Counted from the first letter of the stretch, positions 32,901 through 48,149 are shown. The stretch is DNA of 64,000 bases from Typha latifolia (GCA_019914945.1 CM034112.1:5898001-5962000), one strand, 5' to 3'. Notes: a model not told the origin generated them from the letters alone. Numbers and translations are program-made.

Positions 32901-35900
32901 AAATCCTAACTTTAGTAGCTTGAACTTCTTCTCTATTTCTAGCCATGAAATGTAATTTGCAATTTTACCGCTTTACAAGTACAAAAGTACATGGTAGAAA
33001 ATCATACCCTTTTGGAAGATCTGGTGCAAGGATATATAGGAAGATGGGATCAGAAATTCTTCTCGAGTGATGCAAATCGGAGAGTTCAAATTCACTGAAC
33101 TGTTCCATTCTGCATTGGATTTCAGTCCTCTCTGTAGATGTCAAGTATGCAGAACAGTATATCACAAAAAGAATTGTGGAGGAAGCAATAGAGCTACTGA
33201 AGCAGTTTGCCACTTCTTCACAATTTAATAGTGCCTGTTCTAGTTCTGACGTTGGATTTCCAGGGCAAAGAGTCATTGTCGGAGGATCAAGGCCCAACTG
33301 GCCAGCCATGTAGAGAACTTCTTTATATAAAGTCGCCTAGAAAGGAAATATTCCAATTTAATGATTCATCAGCAATTAGTGGTTTATAAAATTATTCAAT
33401 ATGTAATAAAAGAAAGACTCATTGACAAACTGAAACAGTAAAATAGCTCATATTGTCACGATATTACAATTCAAAGAAAAAATAAAATAGCTTTTTCCGA
33501 TATAAAAAAGTCTATAAATGGTGTTATGAAGATCAATCAAGATAAGACATCATGAATTATTATCTTATGAAAGCAGATATTGAACTGATATAAAGAAATG
33601 AGAATATATAAAACTTCTGCCAGTAGATGGAGATCAACCACCATTCTGAACTCATAAGAAGCATTCCTTACTTGTAAGAGCTCTTTAATTTGTTTCAGTG
33701 CATCAAATTTTGATGATTTTACATCTAACAGAAGTTAATGAGGGGATGCACCAACTTGAGAAGAAAATTACCTTAATATATATTAAAACAGTGGTAGAAG
33801 TTAATAAGGGGATGCACAAAATTGAGAAGATAATCACCTGGCTGTATGGTCCAATGCAACTAGGTGCCCAGGATGATATACTCTGTACATGAAGAACTCT
33901 TTTGCACTGCTCTTTGGCAACTAAAACTTCGACATATCCATGGCCAAGGCCAACATGCACTAGTGGCAGTTCAATGGTACAACGTGACGGAACACCCAAG
34001 TAGCACTTCTTTTCTGTAATAAATTTCACATACACTTCATTGGCTAGTCCAAATTCCTTCATATTTGTAATATAGAGGTGAATATACAGAACATTCACCC
34101 AATCAAAGCCATCTTCATTCAGTTGTAACTCAATATTCCTTAGTACTGCTGCCAAATCTTCCTGCAGCCCTAGCAATAGCAATGCAGAAAATAGTCAACA
34201 TGAGTTTGTAACTACAAGAAAAAAGTTAATGAGCTAATGGTACCATTAATATGTGATGCACAAATTTGTGATGGAACAAGAACATACCATCCGATTTTCT
34301 AGAAGGATTTTGTATCCAACAACCAATTGAATACATGTCCCTTCTCGTCGTTGAGATAAACAAATCTAGCTTCTTGGTAGTATTGGTGTCAGATGACAAA
34401 TCCAAGGACGAACATTTGACAAGATAATTCGGTACAAAATCTCCTTCTACTTCATGTAAATAATTCATCTTCTCTGAACCAGCATTGTTATAACAGCTGC
34501 AAGATGAAATGTCCTTTTTGTACTCAAGATGGAAATCTAGAGGATGAAGAATACCAACTGGCGCAATGGAATCAGGTGAATGAAGTATCACTTCAAACTT
34601 CTCAAGGACAATTCTTGCATTCTGTGAATTCAACCATATTAGAGCTACTTTAAACCTTAAGAACCAAAAACAAGCATACAAATTCACCAATTACTGTAAA
34701 TGCTTAAGTTGTTAGAGAACGGTAGTTTTTATCATTTATATTCTAACATTCTCTCTCACTTTTAAGTTTGAAACATTTTGATAAGCCCAAGAACTGAACT
34801 TGCCTTAAAATAGGTGAGACTTTGAATTTTATATAATAGATATGTATGGCGGGAATCGAGCTTAGGCCCACTTCATTTGTACTATAAGAACTCATCAACT
34901 AGCCTAAAAACTTTGCTTTGAATTCAAGGACCCTTAGTAACCAAACATGTTTTTTTTTTTAATATCTAACTAAGTTTACTCTCCAAAAAATTAAGACTAA
35001 GAAATGAGATCAACTAATCAAATTTGGGGCTTAGCATCAAAAGCTTTATTTGCTTCAAATTCAAGGACCCCCTCTGAACTAGTTCAGAGACTATTAACTT
35101 GGTTCAGTAATCAAACATCTTTTAATTTTTTTATATCTAACCAAGTTCACCCTCCAAAAAATTAAGACCAAAAAATGAGACAAACTAATCGAGTTAGGAG
35201 CTTAGCCTCAAACTATAAAAGGCCTTAAGCCATTAGGAAATACAATAAAAGAAAATTTCTATAGAACTATCTAAAACCCAATAAATTCATACAAGAAAAT
35301 GCATAATAAATGTAGGCTTAGACATATAAGTAATGCTTGCTACCTCATTTAGTAATAAGTCATCTATGTCGAAGAGGAAAATATAATTAGAAAAACATAT
35401 AATTGAAATACTATCCTAAGAAATAACAACTATGAGAAACAATACTGCACCCAAATATACCTGAAAAAGAATAACAACCAGAACTTACACTAAATAAAGG
35501 GCAATCAAGAGTTAAAGTTTCATATTCTCCTCCTTCACCGCACACATTTATTCCATAAAGCCTACCAAAAGAACAGACTACATTATCAGATAAAATAACA
35601 AAAATTAGTGCAAGAAGTTATCAGTGATAACAAGAACTTAGAAGAGATAAATTTCTTATGTTATACTATTATAAGAAACAATAAGGAAAAATTAGATTTT
35701 GAACTTCCAACTTTAGGGAAGATGTCATGTGATCCTCCCCCAAAACTGTATTCTTACTACTTGACTGTTCAAACGTACAAACAAAATATTTTATGATATT
35801 TCTAAATAAAAATTATAAATTAACTAAGAAAATCATGGCACATTGGCAAGTTGATGGCACATTAATTGAAGACCAACTTGTGCATTTTAAAAGGAGGTTG

Positions 35901-38900
35901 TAGTGGTTACAAAAATCTAGCTAGGAAGTAGCTTCTTTGTTGCACACTGTCACAATTGGCTTTGATTATAAAATTGAACAATTGGGGCAACATCCAACAA
36001 TCAGTCCGTTGGCTGAGTTTTTGGAGCACCCAAACAATCCAAATTTGAAGAATAGGGTAAATAGTTTGTTATTAGTCTGTTGTTTTAGTTTAGTGGTCTT
36101 TCGAGAATTAAAAAAGTAAAGTGTATTACTGTTCACAACACTGTTGGTTGAGTTTTGGTGCAACTTTGTTGCACACCATCACAGTTGGCTTCAATTATAA
36201 AATTGAGTAATTGGGCCACATCCAATGAGCTTTTGACCAAACTAGCTCTTTCCCAAACTTTATTTACCAAAGTAGACCATACCTTAAACTTAATATTAAA
36301 ATGGATCTATTTTACTCTAACTAGTTAGCTGTAAACACCGACAAGTTTTTTTATAAAATGCTAAATTGTTCAGCAAAAAAAAAAAATTTAAAACTAAATC
36401 TGGATGAGCTACCATTTTTTTCTGATTATGAGCACAATTGGTTGTAAGGAATCGCAACATCATTTCAAGCCATAGATCCTTTTCATATCTTCGCAATGAC
36501 ATATTTTATTATTAAAATAGATATCAAGCATAAAATTATAACACTCTAAACTTTTTCTTTATATTTTTATATATATCTTTCTCATTTGAGGTCCAATTAA
36601 GCTTAGTCAAAATTATTACATTCGTTTTTCTATCATCTTCGTAACAACATATCATATGTCTAAAATTGACTACAATTAAAAAGTTATGACCTACGAAACT
36701 GAGTAGCTCAGCGTCTTAATAAATTATTGAATAATATAACATTTTTAATAATAAAATGCTTAACTATTTAGCGTTTTATATGCATCCTCTTTTAATAAAG
36801 AGCTGAACTTTTTAGCATTTTCTTTAAAATGCTGATAAAATCAGCATTTTATTTAAAAAAATAAATTAAGACTCATTTAAAAGTAAAATGCTAAACTTAT
36901 TAGCGTCTTACTAACAACTACAGTAAAACAGACCCTTTTGGTATTAAATTTCAAGTATGATAGATTTCAATAAATAAAGTTTAGAAGCATCTGGTCAAAA
37001 ATTCCACATCCAACTACCCAGTTCAATGGTTGAGTTTTTTGGAGCATTCAAACAATCCAAATTTGAAGAATAAGCCAAATAGTTTGTTATTAGTCTTTTG
37101 CATCAGTTTTGTGGTCTTTCGGGAATAATAAAAAAGAAGTAAAGTTATATGTCAAATTAATGTTCAGGACACCATAGAATGAGAACAGTAAAAAAAGAGG
37201 GCTGACAAGTCATGTTCACAGTATTGTTCACGTGAAAAGTAACTGCAACTTCTTTTATTGTTATTTTAGCGTAGTCCTTATTTAAGTTAGGGTTTGTATT
37301 CTCTATGAAGGGCTGAAGTAGCTGGCCCTGGGGAGGTATGGATGATGTTTTGAGAAAAGAAAGGCATGAAGCCAAGTTTGCTTCTTCCTCGTCTCCTCTT
37401 CTCTATTTCTCTCTTCTATTCTCTCTATTCTAGTCTTTTCTCTCCTCTTATTGCATCTACAATCTTCCAACATAGTTTTCTTTCCTATTATTCTTTACAT
37501 ATATATTTACAAACTAAAATACCTTTCCCTTCCCTATTTTCTGCAGGACAGCATAGAATATTTGATCTAAACCCGATAATTCTTTCACCTTAGGCCCATC
37601 ATCACATAATAGGACAACCCCACATCGTTTTACATTAATTTGTAATCAGAACAAGTTCAGATCCAGCACATTCAATCATCAAGAAAATACAGTTCACAAT
37701 TACAAAAAACCGAGTTCATAATGATCAAGTTATCTTAGTTTGCATCATAGGGCACTCCTACTTTGTGCTACATCACAAGTTCTTATGATAAAATCAGAAT
37801 TCAGTAATGTGAAAACAAATTTGATCACTTAGAAAGTTAGAAAGTTAGAAAGTTCCTAAGAGACTCTTGCCTAAGTCTAGCCTAGGTGGCCAAGATGTTC
37901 ATTGTTTACAACAATGATTTGAATGACCATAACATCAATATAATAAATGAAAAATAAAAAAAAAATCATCCTAGAAGTAGTCAAGTAATAATTTATTGTC
38001 ACAAAAAAATTGTCAAAGAATTCATTAAGCAGTTAATGGTCATTATAATCTTTCCAAGGTAATAAATGTTTCAGATAGCAGAATAACAACATGTTGAAAC
38101 TGTTCTAAATGACACTAAAAGGCACTATTTATGGAACAACATGACCACAAACTGAAAGCTCAACAGAACACTAGAACCACCCAGACACTATCCTCTTATG
38201 TTGTTAAAAGATATTCCTCCCCTTTCCCAGTGCCTAGCCAGCTAGCCTCTCTTTTAGAGAAATATAACTAAAGAGTTCCTGAAAATTGATAGTTACTGCT
38301 CAGCTATATCAGTGGGGAGGTAGATAATTATAACATTACAATTGTGTACAATGGCACGTGGTAACATACTCTTTTAATTCAAGCAGAGGGAATTGTAGAT
38401 CTGTAAGTTCTCTGCCTATGTGCTCTGAAGGCCTCAACCCCATAGCTGCAACCTATACAATTAAAGAGATAAGTCATAAGTATCAGTTAACAGGAAATAT
38501 CTCTGAAAAAGTATGGTTCCTACTTCCCAGGGAACAGCCAAAATACAATTGGGACATTACAATCTGAGCATGATATGCAGTAAATTGTACAATGTCTATC
38601 ACATAAATACAATATCATGAAGAGATGTTAAGGAAAAGGGTATTCTTATGAGAATTAAATTTACTTTATATTTTCATCTTTCCTTTTCCAGAGGAAGAAC
38701 ACTTTCCAGCCAAGTCCCATTAATTGATCATAATGAAATCATGAAAGAGTAAGAACAGTGTGTTGCTGCAGGCTGCAGCAATATGTTCTTCCCTTTTCTC
38801 AGATATTTCAGTTTTCTTCCTTTCAAATGTGAGGCCACAGTGATGATTGGGAACAGCAAAGAGTAGTAACACACTAAACAGTTTTGTAAATAGACACAAG

Positions 38901-41900
38901 TTCTATACTATTTACTAAATAGAGTATCACATGTAAGTGTTTAGTCCCACAATGAAAAAAAAAAAGTGAATGGGTTTATATAGACTCTTGGGCTCTCACT
39001 TAATAGTTTAAGCTTTTGGGTTGAGTTGAGTTTTAAAATTTGTGTTAAACCCTATTTAACTTGAACTAAAACTCCCCTATATCATAATAAGTGGTATCAG
39101 AGCTAATTAGTAAAGCAAAAGCAAACCATGATGGTATCTAAGAAACAATCTTAAAGCAACTTCCTCTCTCTCAAACCCTTGTGATCCTCTACTTCTTTCT
39201 TTAATAGATATAACACCAAATTTGTTGCAATGGAAGGTTACAAAAGGCTCACTTTCTTGCAAGAGAAAACAAGGGGCAAAGTAGTGGGTGGGTCATGTTG
39301 TCTCTTTTGATCTATCAGAGTAAAGTAGGAACAGCCTAGAAGAAAGTAGACATTCATACCTAATTGGTGAATAATCGGAAGAGAAATTGGACAAAAGACT
39401 TAGTTTAGAATAGTAGATTGGACTCAAGGGGGAGCCTGTTGATGTTAGGTGCATATATGTGAAGGGGGAGATTGTTAAGTATCACATGTAAAGGTTTAGT
39501 ACCACATTGAAAAGTGAAAAAAGAAGGCGAGGATTTATCTAGATTCTTAAAGTCTCATATTAAATTGGGTTTTAAGGTTTGGGTTAAAGCCTATTTCACT
39601 TGAACTAAAGCAAGTGGCATTAGATGCTTAATGTGATCCGGATCTGATCGGGTCACTTCGGAGGATATTGGGCTCGATAGGTTGAGTAAACTTATCTAAT
39701 TAATTTGTTTATTTATTTATTTAGAAGGTGACCCAGTTGATTAAATCACCTGCTATTTTGGTAGAGTCCTAGCTAACTGTCACTTACTAATTTAGGGCTA
39801 ATTGGTTAGGTCAAGTTACTTACTGTTACTTTCTGTAATAGGAGTCTTAATTCGAGACCGAGTCAGGTTAACCTCTATATATATGTGGAGCGTAGCCCAT
39901 TTTATCGTTATGCATAATTGAAATTTATCTCCTCCAAACCCTAATCTCCTCTCTCTCATTCTCTCCTCTATCACATTCCTCTCTCCTCTTCCCCTCTACC
40001 CTCAGATTAGATCATTCACTAGGCCCTCCCCTTACTACCCACGCAACACCAACCACAACCCCAAACAACACCACCCACTATCACCACCTCAGCCTCTGGC
40101 CTATACTCCTTTGTCAATCCTAGATTAGATCTTGATTTGACCCCAAATGAAGTATGAATCAAAGTAGGGTCTGAATACCAAAAGCATAGATTGAGATATG
40201 ATGGAGCCAACCGATCTACTTTCACATTTTTTGGCATCGTATGAATATTTCTTGATATCCTTCCAAACCTGAACATATTGAAATTTCTACCACGAAACAC
40301 CGCAGCCCTAATCCCTTAAACCCCGCCATTCCACCATCTTAGCCCCCTCTTAACTAGGGTAATATCAGATTGGTACCAGAGCAACGTTCCTCGAACGAGA
40401 TGTTGATCACATGATCCATGCTTTGCAGCATCATGAAGGAACTTCTACACCGACCTATGCAATAAGATTAGAGAAATCAGAATCGATCCTTACTTTAGTG
40501 GCGAAAGCATGACATGGGCAACCAGAGCTTGTCCAGATGATAGCCATGGTGCATGCATCCTTGCTGATAATACAAAATGCTGCTACTAAAATCGCAGAGG
40601 GCCATACAAGCCTCCATCGAGGCGTTGACCTAAGCCGTCCTTGGTTAGTGACCACAAGGTGTTGCAGCGAAAACTCTTTTTTGCAATATGCCTCCTTCAC
40701 AGCTACCCAAGCACGAGGACAAGACTTATTCAATTATGGGGCCAATCCCATAAGCGACCATGGGACCACCACCTCCACCAGCAGCCCTATTGTTCTTCAC
40801 CAACCTGTGTGCACCCACAAGCAAGTTGAGATCACCCCCTTGAGTCCGTGCCCAAACTCCCACCACACTTGAGCTGAGCTCTAACCCACACCAACCCAAA
40901 GTCTCCACCATCTTGGTCAGACACTTGACCCATCTTGGATGCACCATCACCAAATCTGAACATCCCCTTGGTCAAGCTGACCTTGCTCAAACCGCATGAG
41001 CGCCAAGAACCGAGCTGGCTTTCCTCTTTCATTCAAGCCTTCATCAGCTTGAGACCAAAGCCGAGGCTTGGTCCGATCAGGTCATCCCTCATCTAGATCA
41101 ACCACATTTTCACCTCATATGTGCTCTTCTAAGCTTTGGACGCACCTCTAGTCCAACTAGTCCAGCCAAGGCTACGCATGCACCTACTGACCAGCCGAGT
41201 TGTTCCTTGCATTCAGACCTTGCCTAAGTCCATAATCAAACTAAGCCTTGGTTTGACCCTTGCCAAGGTCTTACTCCTCCTGGTTGGCCATCTCCTCACT
41301 TTAATCAAGCCCAAAAGGCTTTGGATATAATCCTAGGTCAACAAGTCCAAGATTAGCTCGAGCGCACTCACCGGTCAATCTCAACACCTCTCACATTCAG
41401 GCCATTGGCCAAGCCAAGCTTTGGTCCAATCCTTACCAGGGTCTGAACTACTCCAAGTCCATTTCCAGGTTTGGATAAACACCTTTGCGGCCAAGATGCG
41501 TCAAAGCTCCAGCCAGCACAACTCAGGCTCCAAACGGCTAGCCTACATGCGCACCCTAGGCCAGACTCGATTCCGTCTTGGCTTACAAGTTGGTCTAGTC
41601 CTAGCCCTGGCCAACTAATCAAACCCCAACTAGAGGGACATATAGGACTCCACTAATCTATGCCCTAGCCTCCTCCATGAGGCATGCAACCTTGGACAAG
41701 CGTGAGCTAGTTCAACCACTTGAGACTAGACTTGGTGGCGTGCTAGCTTGCATGATGTGGATAATCGAGTTAGCTTGCTTGGCTAAGTTTCCTACATCTC
41801 ACCTTGAGGACAAGATAAGTGAAAGCAAGGTGGAATGATGTGATCTACACCTGATCGAGTCACATCAGAGGATATTGAACTTGATGGTTCGAACCAACTT

Positions 41901-44900
41901 ATCTAGTTGATTGGTATACTTATTTAGAAGTTGACCCAATTGATTAAATCACTTGTTATTTTGAATCACCTTCTATTTTGAGTCACAAGTTAATTTGGGT
42001 CTAATTAGTTAAGTCATTTATTTGTCTTAGTCAAATTACTTACTGTACTAGGAGTCTTAATTCGCGTCGACTCAGATTAGCCTCTATATATATATGTAGA
42101 GAGCACCTTGTTTTATCATTATGCATAATTGAAGTTTATCTCCTTCGAACCCTAATCTCCTCTCTATCTCGTTTTTTTTTCCTTTCTCTTCAAACCTAGT
42201 CGATCCCCTAGACCCTTAGGGTCGGCCTCTCCTCCCTCCCAATCCCCTCTACTATTAGATTAGATCATGAGGGTTAGATCATTCAGCACGTCCTCCCCTT
42301 GTTGCCCATGCAACAACACTAACCTCAGCCCCAAACAATACAATCAACTATCACCACCTCAGCCTCCAGCTTATACTCCCTTATTAATCCCAGATTAGAT
42401 CCCAATTAGACCTCATATAGACTGAATCTGAGTAGGGTCTAAATACCAAAAACGTATGAATATTTTGTGAATATCCTCCTAGAATTGTGCAATTGAAATT
42501 TCTACAACGAATACACCACTTGCACTACAATCCTAATCTACTAAATCCCACCATCCTTCAACCATCTAAGCCCTCTTAACCAGGGTCATATCAATGTTGA
42601 CCTAGAAAAAGTTATATCATTAAGGGATTCAGAATAGGACTTCCGGCATTTTAATGGTGCTCTATTTGATATCGATCATGCGTCCGTTCTTGATTAAGCT
42701 CGGATGTAGAGAAGCAGTCTGCGCAGTCGGAGGAGAATATTTGCAAAATATTTTCTTGTAGTCAAAAATTACGAAACTAGTGGAGATTGTTTCGTATCTT
42801 CATAATCTACGTTTTTTATATTCACGCCCTTCGCAAATTCTTATTGCACCTAGGGCGAAAATAAGCAATATTGCGATGAAGGTGGAGATGATGGGTGATG
42901 GTGATGATGGTGATAAAGGTGGTGATAATAGTGATGGATTTGGTGGCACGTGGTGTTGAAGGGATAAGAATGAGGGGGGAGAATTTGGTTGAGATCCTAA
43001 GGAGAAGGGAAGACCCAACAGTCAATGGGGATTAGAGGTAACCGGCGTCGAGATGACACACGACTAGGGCTTGAACGAGAATGGAGAATAGTTAGGGTAG
43101 AAGAGAAAGGGAAGAAAATTCAATATTCATTCATAATCCTCTCTTAGGTTGCCATCCACATCTTAAGAGACTAATTTAGAAAGCAAAACTAACAAGTAGT
43201 AACCCAAGAAATATTGTATTCTCGTCGATCGCATTCGAACGGGGTCGAGCGTACTCGAACGTGCAATTCGCATTCTCTGTCGTTGCGAAGGTATGCAGGG
43301 GTTCACATACGTACGTTCAAACGGGGTCGAGCGCGTTCAAACACACAAATCACGTTCTCTATCGATGCAAACGTATGCAGACGTTCGCAAGGGGCGTTTG
43401 AACACAACCTCCCCGCGTTCAAACGCGACATCTAGAATTCTTATTTTCTAAAAAAAATAACTAAAACAAAATAAGAAATAGGGCTCATTGGTTGTATCCA
43501 TGTACAAGATAGCTTAGTGTGGTCTGAATCACATCATTTTATTATGCTTCTGCTCACTTTGTCCTCAAAGTGCAAATCTAAGATAACGGTCCATCAATAT
43601 TGCGTTGGATTTCCATGATGCTTGATCATTTCCATGATGCTTGATCATTTCCATGATGCTTGATCCTGTGTCTGACCGACCCAGCTCATCAACACCTCTG
43701 TGATTATTCGTCCTTCACGTCTAACCTTCCTTTGTGCTAGGGCCTTCTCTGGAGTGAGCTCAACTACCCTCGCTTCAGGCTCGGGTAGTTCTGCTCAATT
43801 GGACCGACTTGAGCTCTCAAGCTAGATACATAAAAAACCGAGTAAACTCGGGACGACTCGGGTAAGTCCAACTTATATGCAACCGCTCCCACCTTCCCTA
43901 GGATCTGAAATGGACCAAAGAAGAGATGTGCTAGCTTTTGGTTCTGAATGGTTTGTACCGAGATTTGCCGATACAATTGGAGTCGAACATACACCCAATT
44001 GCCAACTTCATAGCTTCTATCCTAGTGTTTGCAATCATACGCATGCTTCATTCGATTCTGTGCCACTGCTAGGTGAAGCTTGAGCCGCTTGAGTACTTCA
44101 TCCCATTCCACTAGCACCTCATCTATATCGGTACAGTCAGGTGCGCTCGGTCGATCATAAGATCACAATGTGGATGGCACGCGTCCATAAATAGCCTTGA
44201 AGGGGGTCATCCCAACAGCGATGTGGTGAGCCAGGCTGTAAGAGTATTTTGCCCAGGGTAGGTAAGCTAACCATCTCTTCGGTCGCTTCCCGAGAAGCAT
44301 CGCAAATATTGCTCAAAGCAGCGACTAACAACTTCGAATTGCCCGTCGATTTGCGGATGATACGCCGAGCTCATTTTCAGTTCAATACCTTGCTGCTTGA
44401 TGTACTCTTACCAAAAGTGACTCATAAAAATTAGATCATGGTCTGAAACTATTAACCTCGGCATTCCATGCTACCGGGCTATTTCCTTCACAAAATTTTC
44501 TGCTACCTTCTTTGCGGTGTGCAGGTGCGCTAGAGTTGAAAAGTGCGCATTCTTCGTCAACCGATTGACCACCACCATTATTATTGTATGTCCTCTGACC
44601 TAAGAAAGTCTTTCAATAAAATCCATTGCCACATCTTTCCAAATTTGCTTCAAAATGGGTAGGGGTTGCAGCAGCCCTGTCGATTTCATCGAGTCCTCCT
44701 TGGTGCGCTGATAGATTTCATAGGCTCGAACATAGGACATCACTTCTTTTCCTGCTCCTGCTCATACACAATTTGTGTTAACTTTTCATATATTTTGAAG
44801 GTTCCCTCATGCCCCGCCATAGGAGTGTTGTGGAAGTGGTGAATCAATGTCAATCGCAGTTCGGGTTTGGCCGGTACCCGTACTCGCCCTTGATCTAGCA

Positions 44901-47900
44901 GTAGACCGTCCTTCACTTCTAACCCAGGATAGCTAGCTGGTTCTTCCTCTACTTTCTTCATGAGTTCCAACATCTCTAGATCTTCAACACATGCAGCTCT
45001 AATCTCTGAAAGAAAAGGAAAGACCAAGATAGAAATCATGGCTAGGTCGGCCGGTTCGGGTTGCTGCGATAGTGTATCGGCGACCCGATTCTTAGTTCCT
45101 TTTTTGTACATCAATTCATATTCGTACCCCAACAACTTTGTCGTCCACCATTGCTGTGCCAAAGTGTGAATCCATTGTCTAAGGAAGTAGGGAAAACTTC
45201 GCTGGTCAGTACGCACCACGAATCGCCACCCGATGAGATATGATCTCTATTTGGTGATGGCATGGATAATGGCTAGCATCTCTCGCTCATATATAGACAT
45301 CATTTGGTTCTTCATCGACAATGCGTTGCTCATGTACGCCACTGGCCTCTCTTCTTGCATGAGGACAGCCTTCCCTGACACGTCGCATTCCACCACAAAA
45401 GATTTGGTGAAATTGGGTAATGCCAAAACCGGCATTGTGGTCATTGCCTTCTTCAATTCTTCAAATGCCTTTGTTGCTGCCTCGGTCCATTAGAACTCCC
45501 CCTTCTTCAGTAGTGATGTCAAGGGGGTGGCGATCTTGCCATAGTTGGCAACAAATCGGCGATAATAGCCCGTCAATCCAAGGAAGCCCAGCAATTCTTT
45601 CGGTGTCTTTGGAATCTGTCATTGCACCATGCTCTGTACTTTGAAGGAATCGACTTCCACTCCTGCCGCTGATATAATGTGGCTAAGATACTCCACTCTA
45701 GGCTAGCCCCATAAACACTTGCACTCCTTCACCTTTAGCTCATTATCTTTCAAAATCTACAATATTCCGTGAAGGTGAACAAGACGCTCCTTTTATGAAC
45801 AGTTGTACACAAGAATGTCGTTGAAGACAAGCACAAACTGCTTCAATAGCACCCTATTCATCAACCCTTGGAAGGTGGAGGATGCATTAGTGAGTCCAAA
45901 ATGCATGACTTTGAACAAATAATGCTCACTTGGATTAGGTGGTAGCCGGCTCACAAAACTAACTTGCTGAAGAAAGAGGCCTCCGAGAGCTCATCCAAGA
46001 GTTCTTCAATGATAGGAATAGGATACCTATCTTTCACTACGATAGCATTGAGTGCACAGTAGTCCACGCAAAATCGCCATGTTCCATCCTTCTTTTGCAC
46101 TAGGAGCACCAGTGATGAGTACGAGCTCTGACTCGGTTGGATGATTACGTTGTCCAGCATCTCCTTGACAAGCTTTGTGATCTCCTCATTTTGCACAAAT
46201 AGGTACTGGTAAAGTCATACATTAGCCAGCTCAGCTCTGGGAGTAATCTCAATGCGGTGGTCTTGGGATCGAGCCGGTGGCATGCCGCGTGTTTTTTCAA
46301 ACACCTCACTGAATTCCTTCAGCAGGGCTGACAAATCAGCAAATACTTCTTTTTTTGTATAATCTACTTGACTCTGGATTAATTGCATTAGAAGTCCATG
46401 GCACCCAGCCCTTGGCAATCCCACTATCGGTTGAAGTTGAGCTCCAAGTCACAATCAAATTCTGTCTAATTGCACTCGTTTGCCACTTCGTTTGAAATCC
46501 ATCCACATTTCTAAAAAGTCAAAGGTCACCGAGCCCAAACTTTGCATCTATTGGGTCGTCAATATAATGTCAGCCCCTTGTAAAGCCAAGGGGTGAAGAT
46601 CCAAGGTGAAGAAATTGACTTGATTCTTCAAAAGAACCCCTCGGCATACGCCATTCTCCTGGAGCATCGTGCCGTCTCCCAAAGCTACATCGAATCCAGA
46701 GGTAGCTTCTATAGCCATTCCTATCTTCTTAACCACACGTTCATCCATGAAGTTGTGGGTGCTCCCGATGTCGATGAGGATCCTCACTGTTTGATTCTTC
46801 ATGGTGCCGTCAACCCAAAGTGTCCTTGGTGCATTAGTGCCAGTGTAGGCATGCATAGAGATCTCAACGTTGACCTCCTTGCTGCTCTCCAAGGCCTTTT
46901 GGTCTTCCACCAAGTCATCAAGTTCATCTTCCACCACTTCCTCTTCCTCCACATCCTCCGCTTCGTCCAACACCATCACTGTGGCCGCCAATCAGGCACA
47001 TTTGTGCTCGGGAGTGAACCGTTCATCATAATAAAAGCACAGCCCTTTAGCTCTTCTTTCTTCAACTTACGCTAGGTAAGTCTTCTCATGGTAACTCGGG
47101 GAGATCCCCTCACCTCTAGTTGTGGCCGTGGAGGTAATCTTGCACTTGTTGTCTTTGGTGGAGCCGCCGACACATGATGTGTAGTTGTGGTTTGCCAAGG
47201 CACTCCAAATTCCGTGGTGCTCCAGCCTAATACAACTAGAGCTAGTTCAAGTTGTATTAGAAAAAATAAATTTGCTTGAAAAAAATAAGGCTTTTTGCCT
47301 GGGGGCGTTCGAAGCCAGGGACCGCGTTTGAACGCACCATTCGAACGCACCATTCGAACGCCTGCACGCGTTCACAAAAACATAGAATGGGATTTGTGCG
47401 TTCGAACGCCTGCACATGTTCGCAAAGACAGTGAACGGGATTTGCGCGTGCGAACGGGCGTCGCGGCGAGAACGATTGGATTTTAGGAATTTGTTTTTGT
47501 TGTTTGGATTAACAGGATAGCCTATAAGTATTGTGGAGTGCACCCTAGTTGGGTCAGATTATGAATGGATCTTCTTTCTCTCTATCTCCCTTCATCTCTC
47601 TTCCTCTTTATGCCCTAACTTCACATCGACCCTGATGTGGGCATCATCTTCAATTTGACCATAATAGAATTACTCGAGTCCAATTTGGTCTAATTGTTGA
47701 TTTTTAGTTCAAATAATCAATTGAATTAGTCAATTGACAGATATGGTAGCCTATATGCGGGGGATGTCCGCATTGAGTTATTATCTAAATTGGGTTAGTC
47801 AATTAGGTAAGACTTAATCAATTAGGATCCTATTAGGAAATAAATTCCTATTAGAATCTCAATTGATAGTTATGGTAAGCTTATATGTGAGAGATGTCCA

Positions 47901-48118
47901 CATTGATTTATTACCTAAATTGGGTTAGTCAATTTAGGTAAGATAATCAATTAGAGTCCTATTAGGAAATAAGTTCCTATTAGAATCAGCTAGAATCAAA
48001 GTTGTTAACCTATTTAAGGGTTATTGCATGAGAAACAAGGACAAATTGGAACAAGATTATTTTGAGATTTCTCACTTTCTCCCTTGTGGTCTTCTTCTTC
48101 TTCTTCTTCTTCTTCTTC

Positions 48119-48149
<31 letters not shown>

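Larger units (their letters stand above)
39632..42593 (+). mobile_element. Pol-less gypsy-type LTR element (LARD-like)
   Basis: LTRs at 39632-40367 and 41839-42593 both start TGTGATC and end ATATCA. They share 'ggatattg...ctcgatagg', 'tctcctctct', 'cctcagcctNNNgcNtatactcc' and 'cNtcttaacNagggtNatatca'. A PBS (TGGTACCAGAGC) follows the first LTR and a PPT region ('ttgaggacaagataagtgaaagcaaggtgg') precedes the second, as in gypsy elements. The 1.47-kb interior has no gag or pol motif. It is rich in 'aagccNaggcttggt' and 'ctagtccaactag' phrases. A related solo LTR is at 57710-58555. I found no TSD. Confidence 0.75.

Noticed and set aside
40537..40872. 111-codon ORF in intron 5
   Set aside because: Interior of the LARD-like element; no match to gag or any known family, no conserved motif, and the opposite strand is open as well.
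39632..42593. TSD of the LARD-like element
   Set aside because: The flanks (CTTAA and ATGTT) do not match, even when the ends are moved by a few bases; no TSD is claimed.
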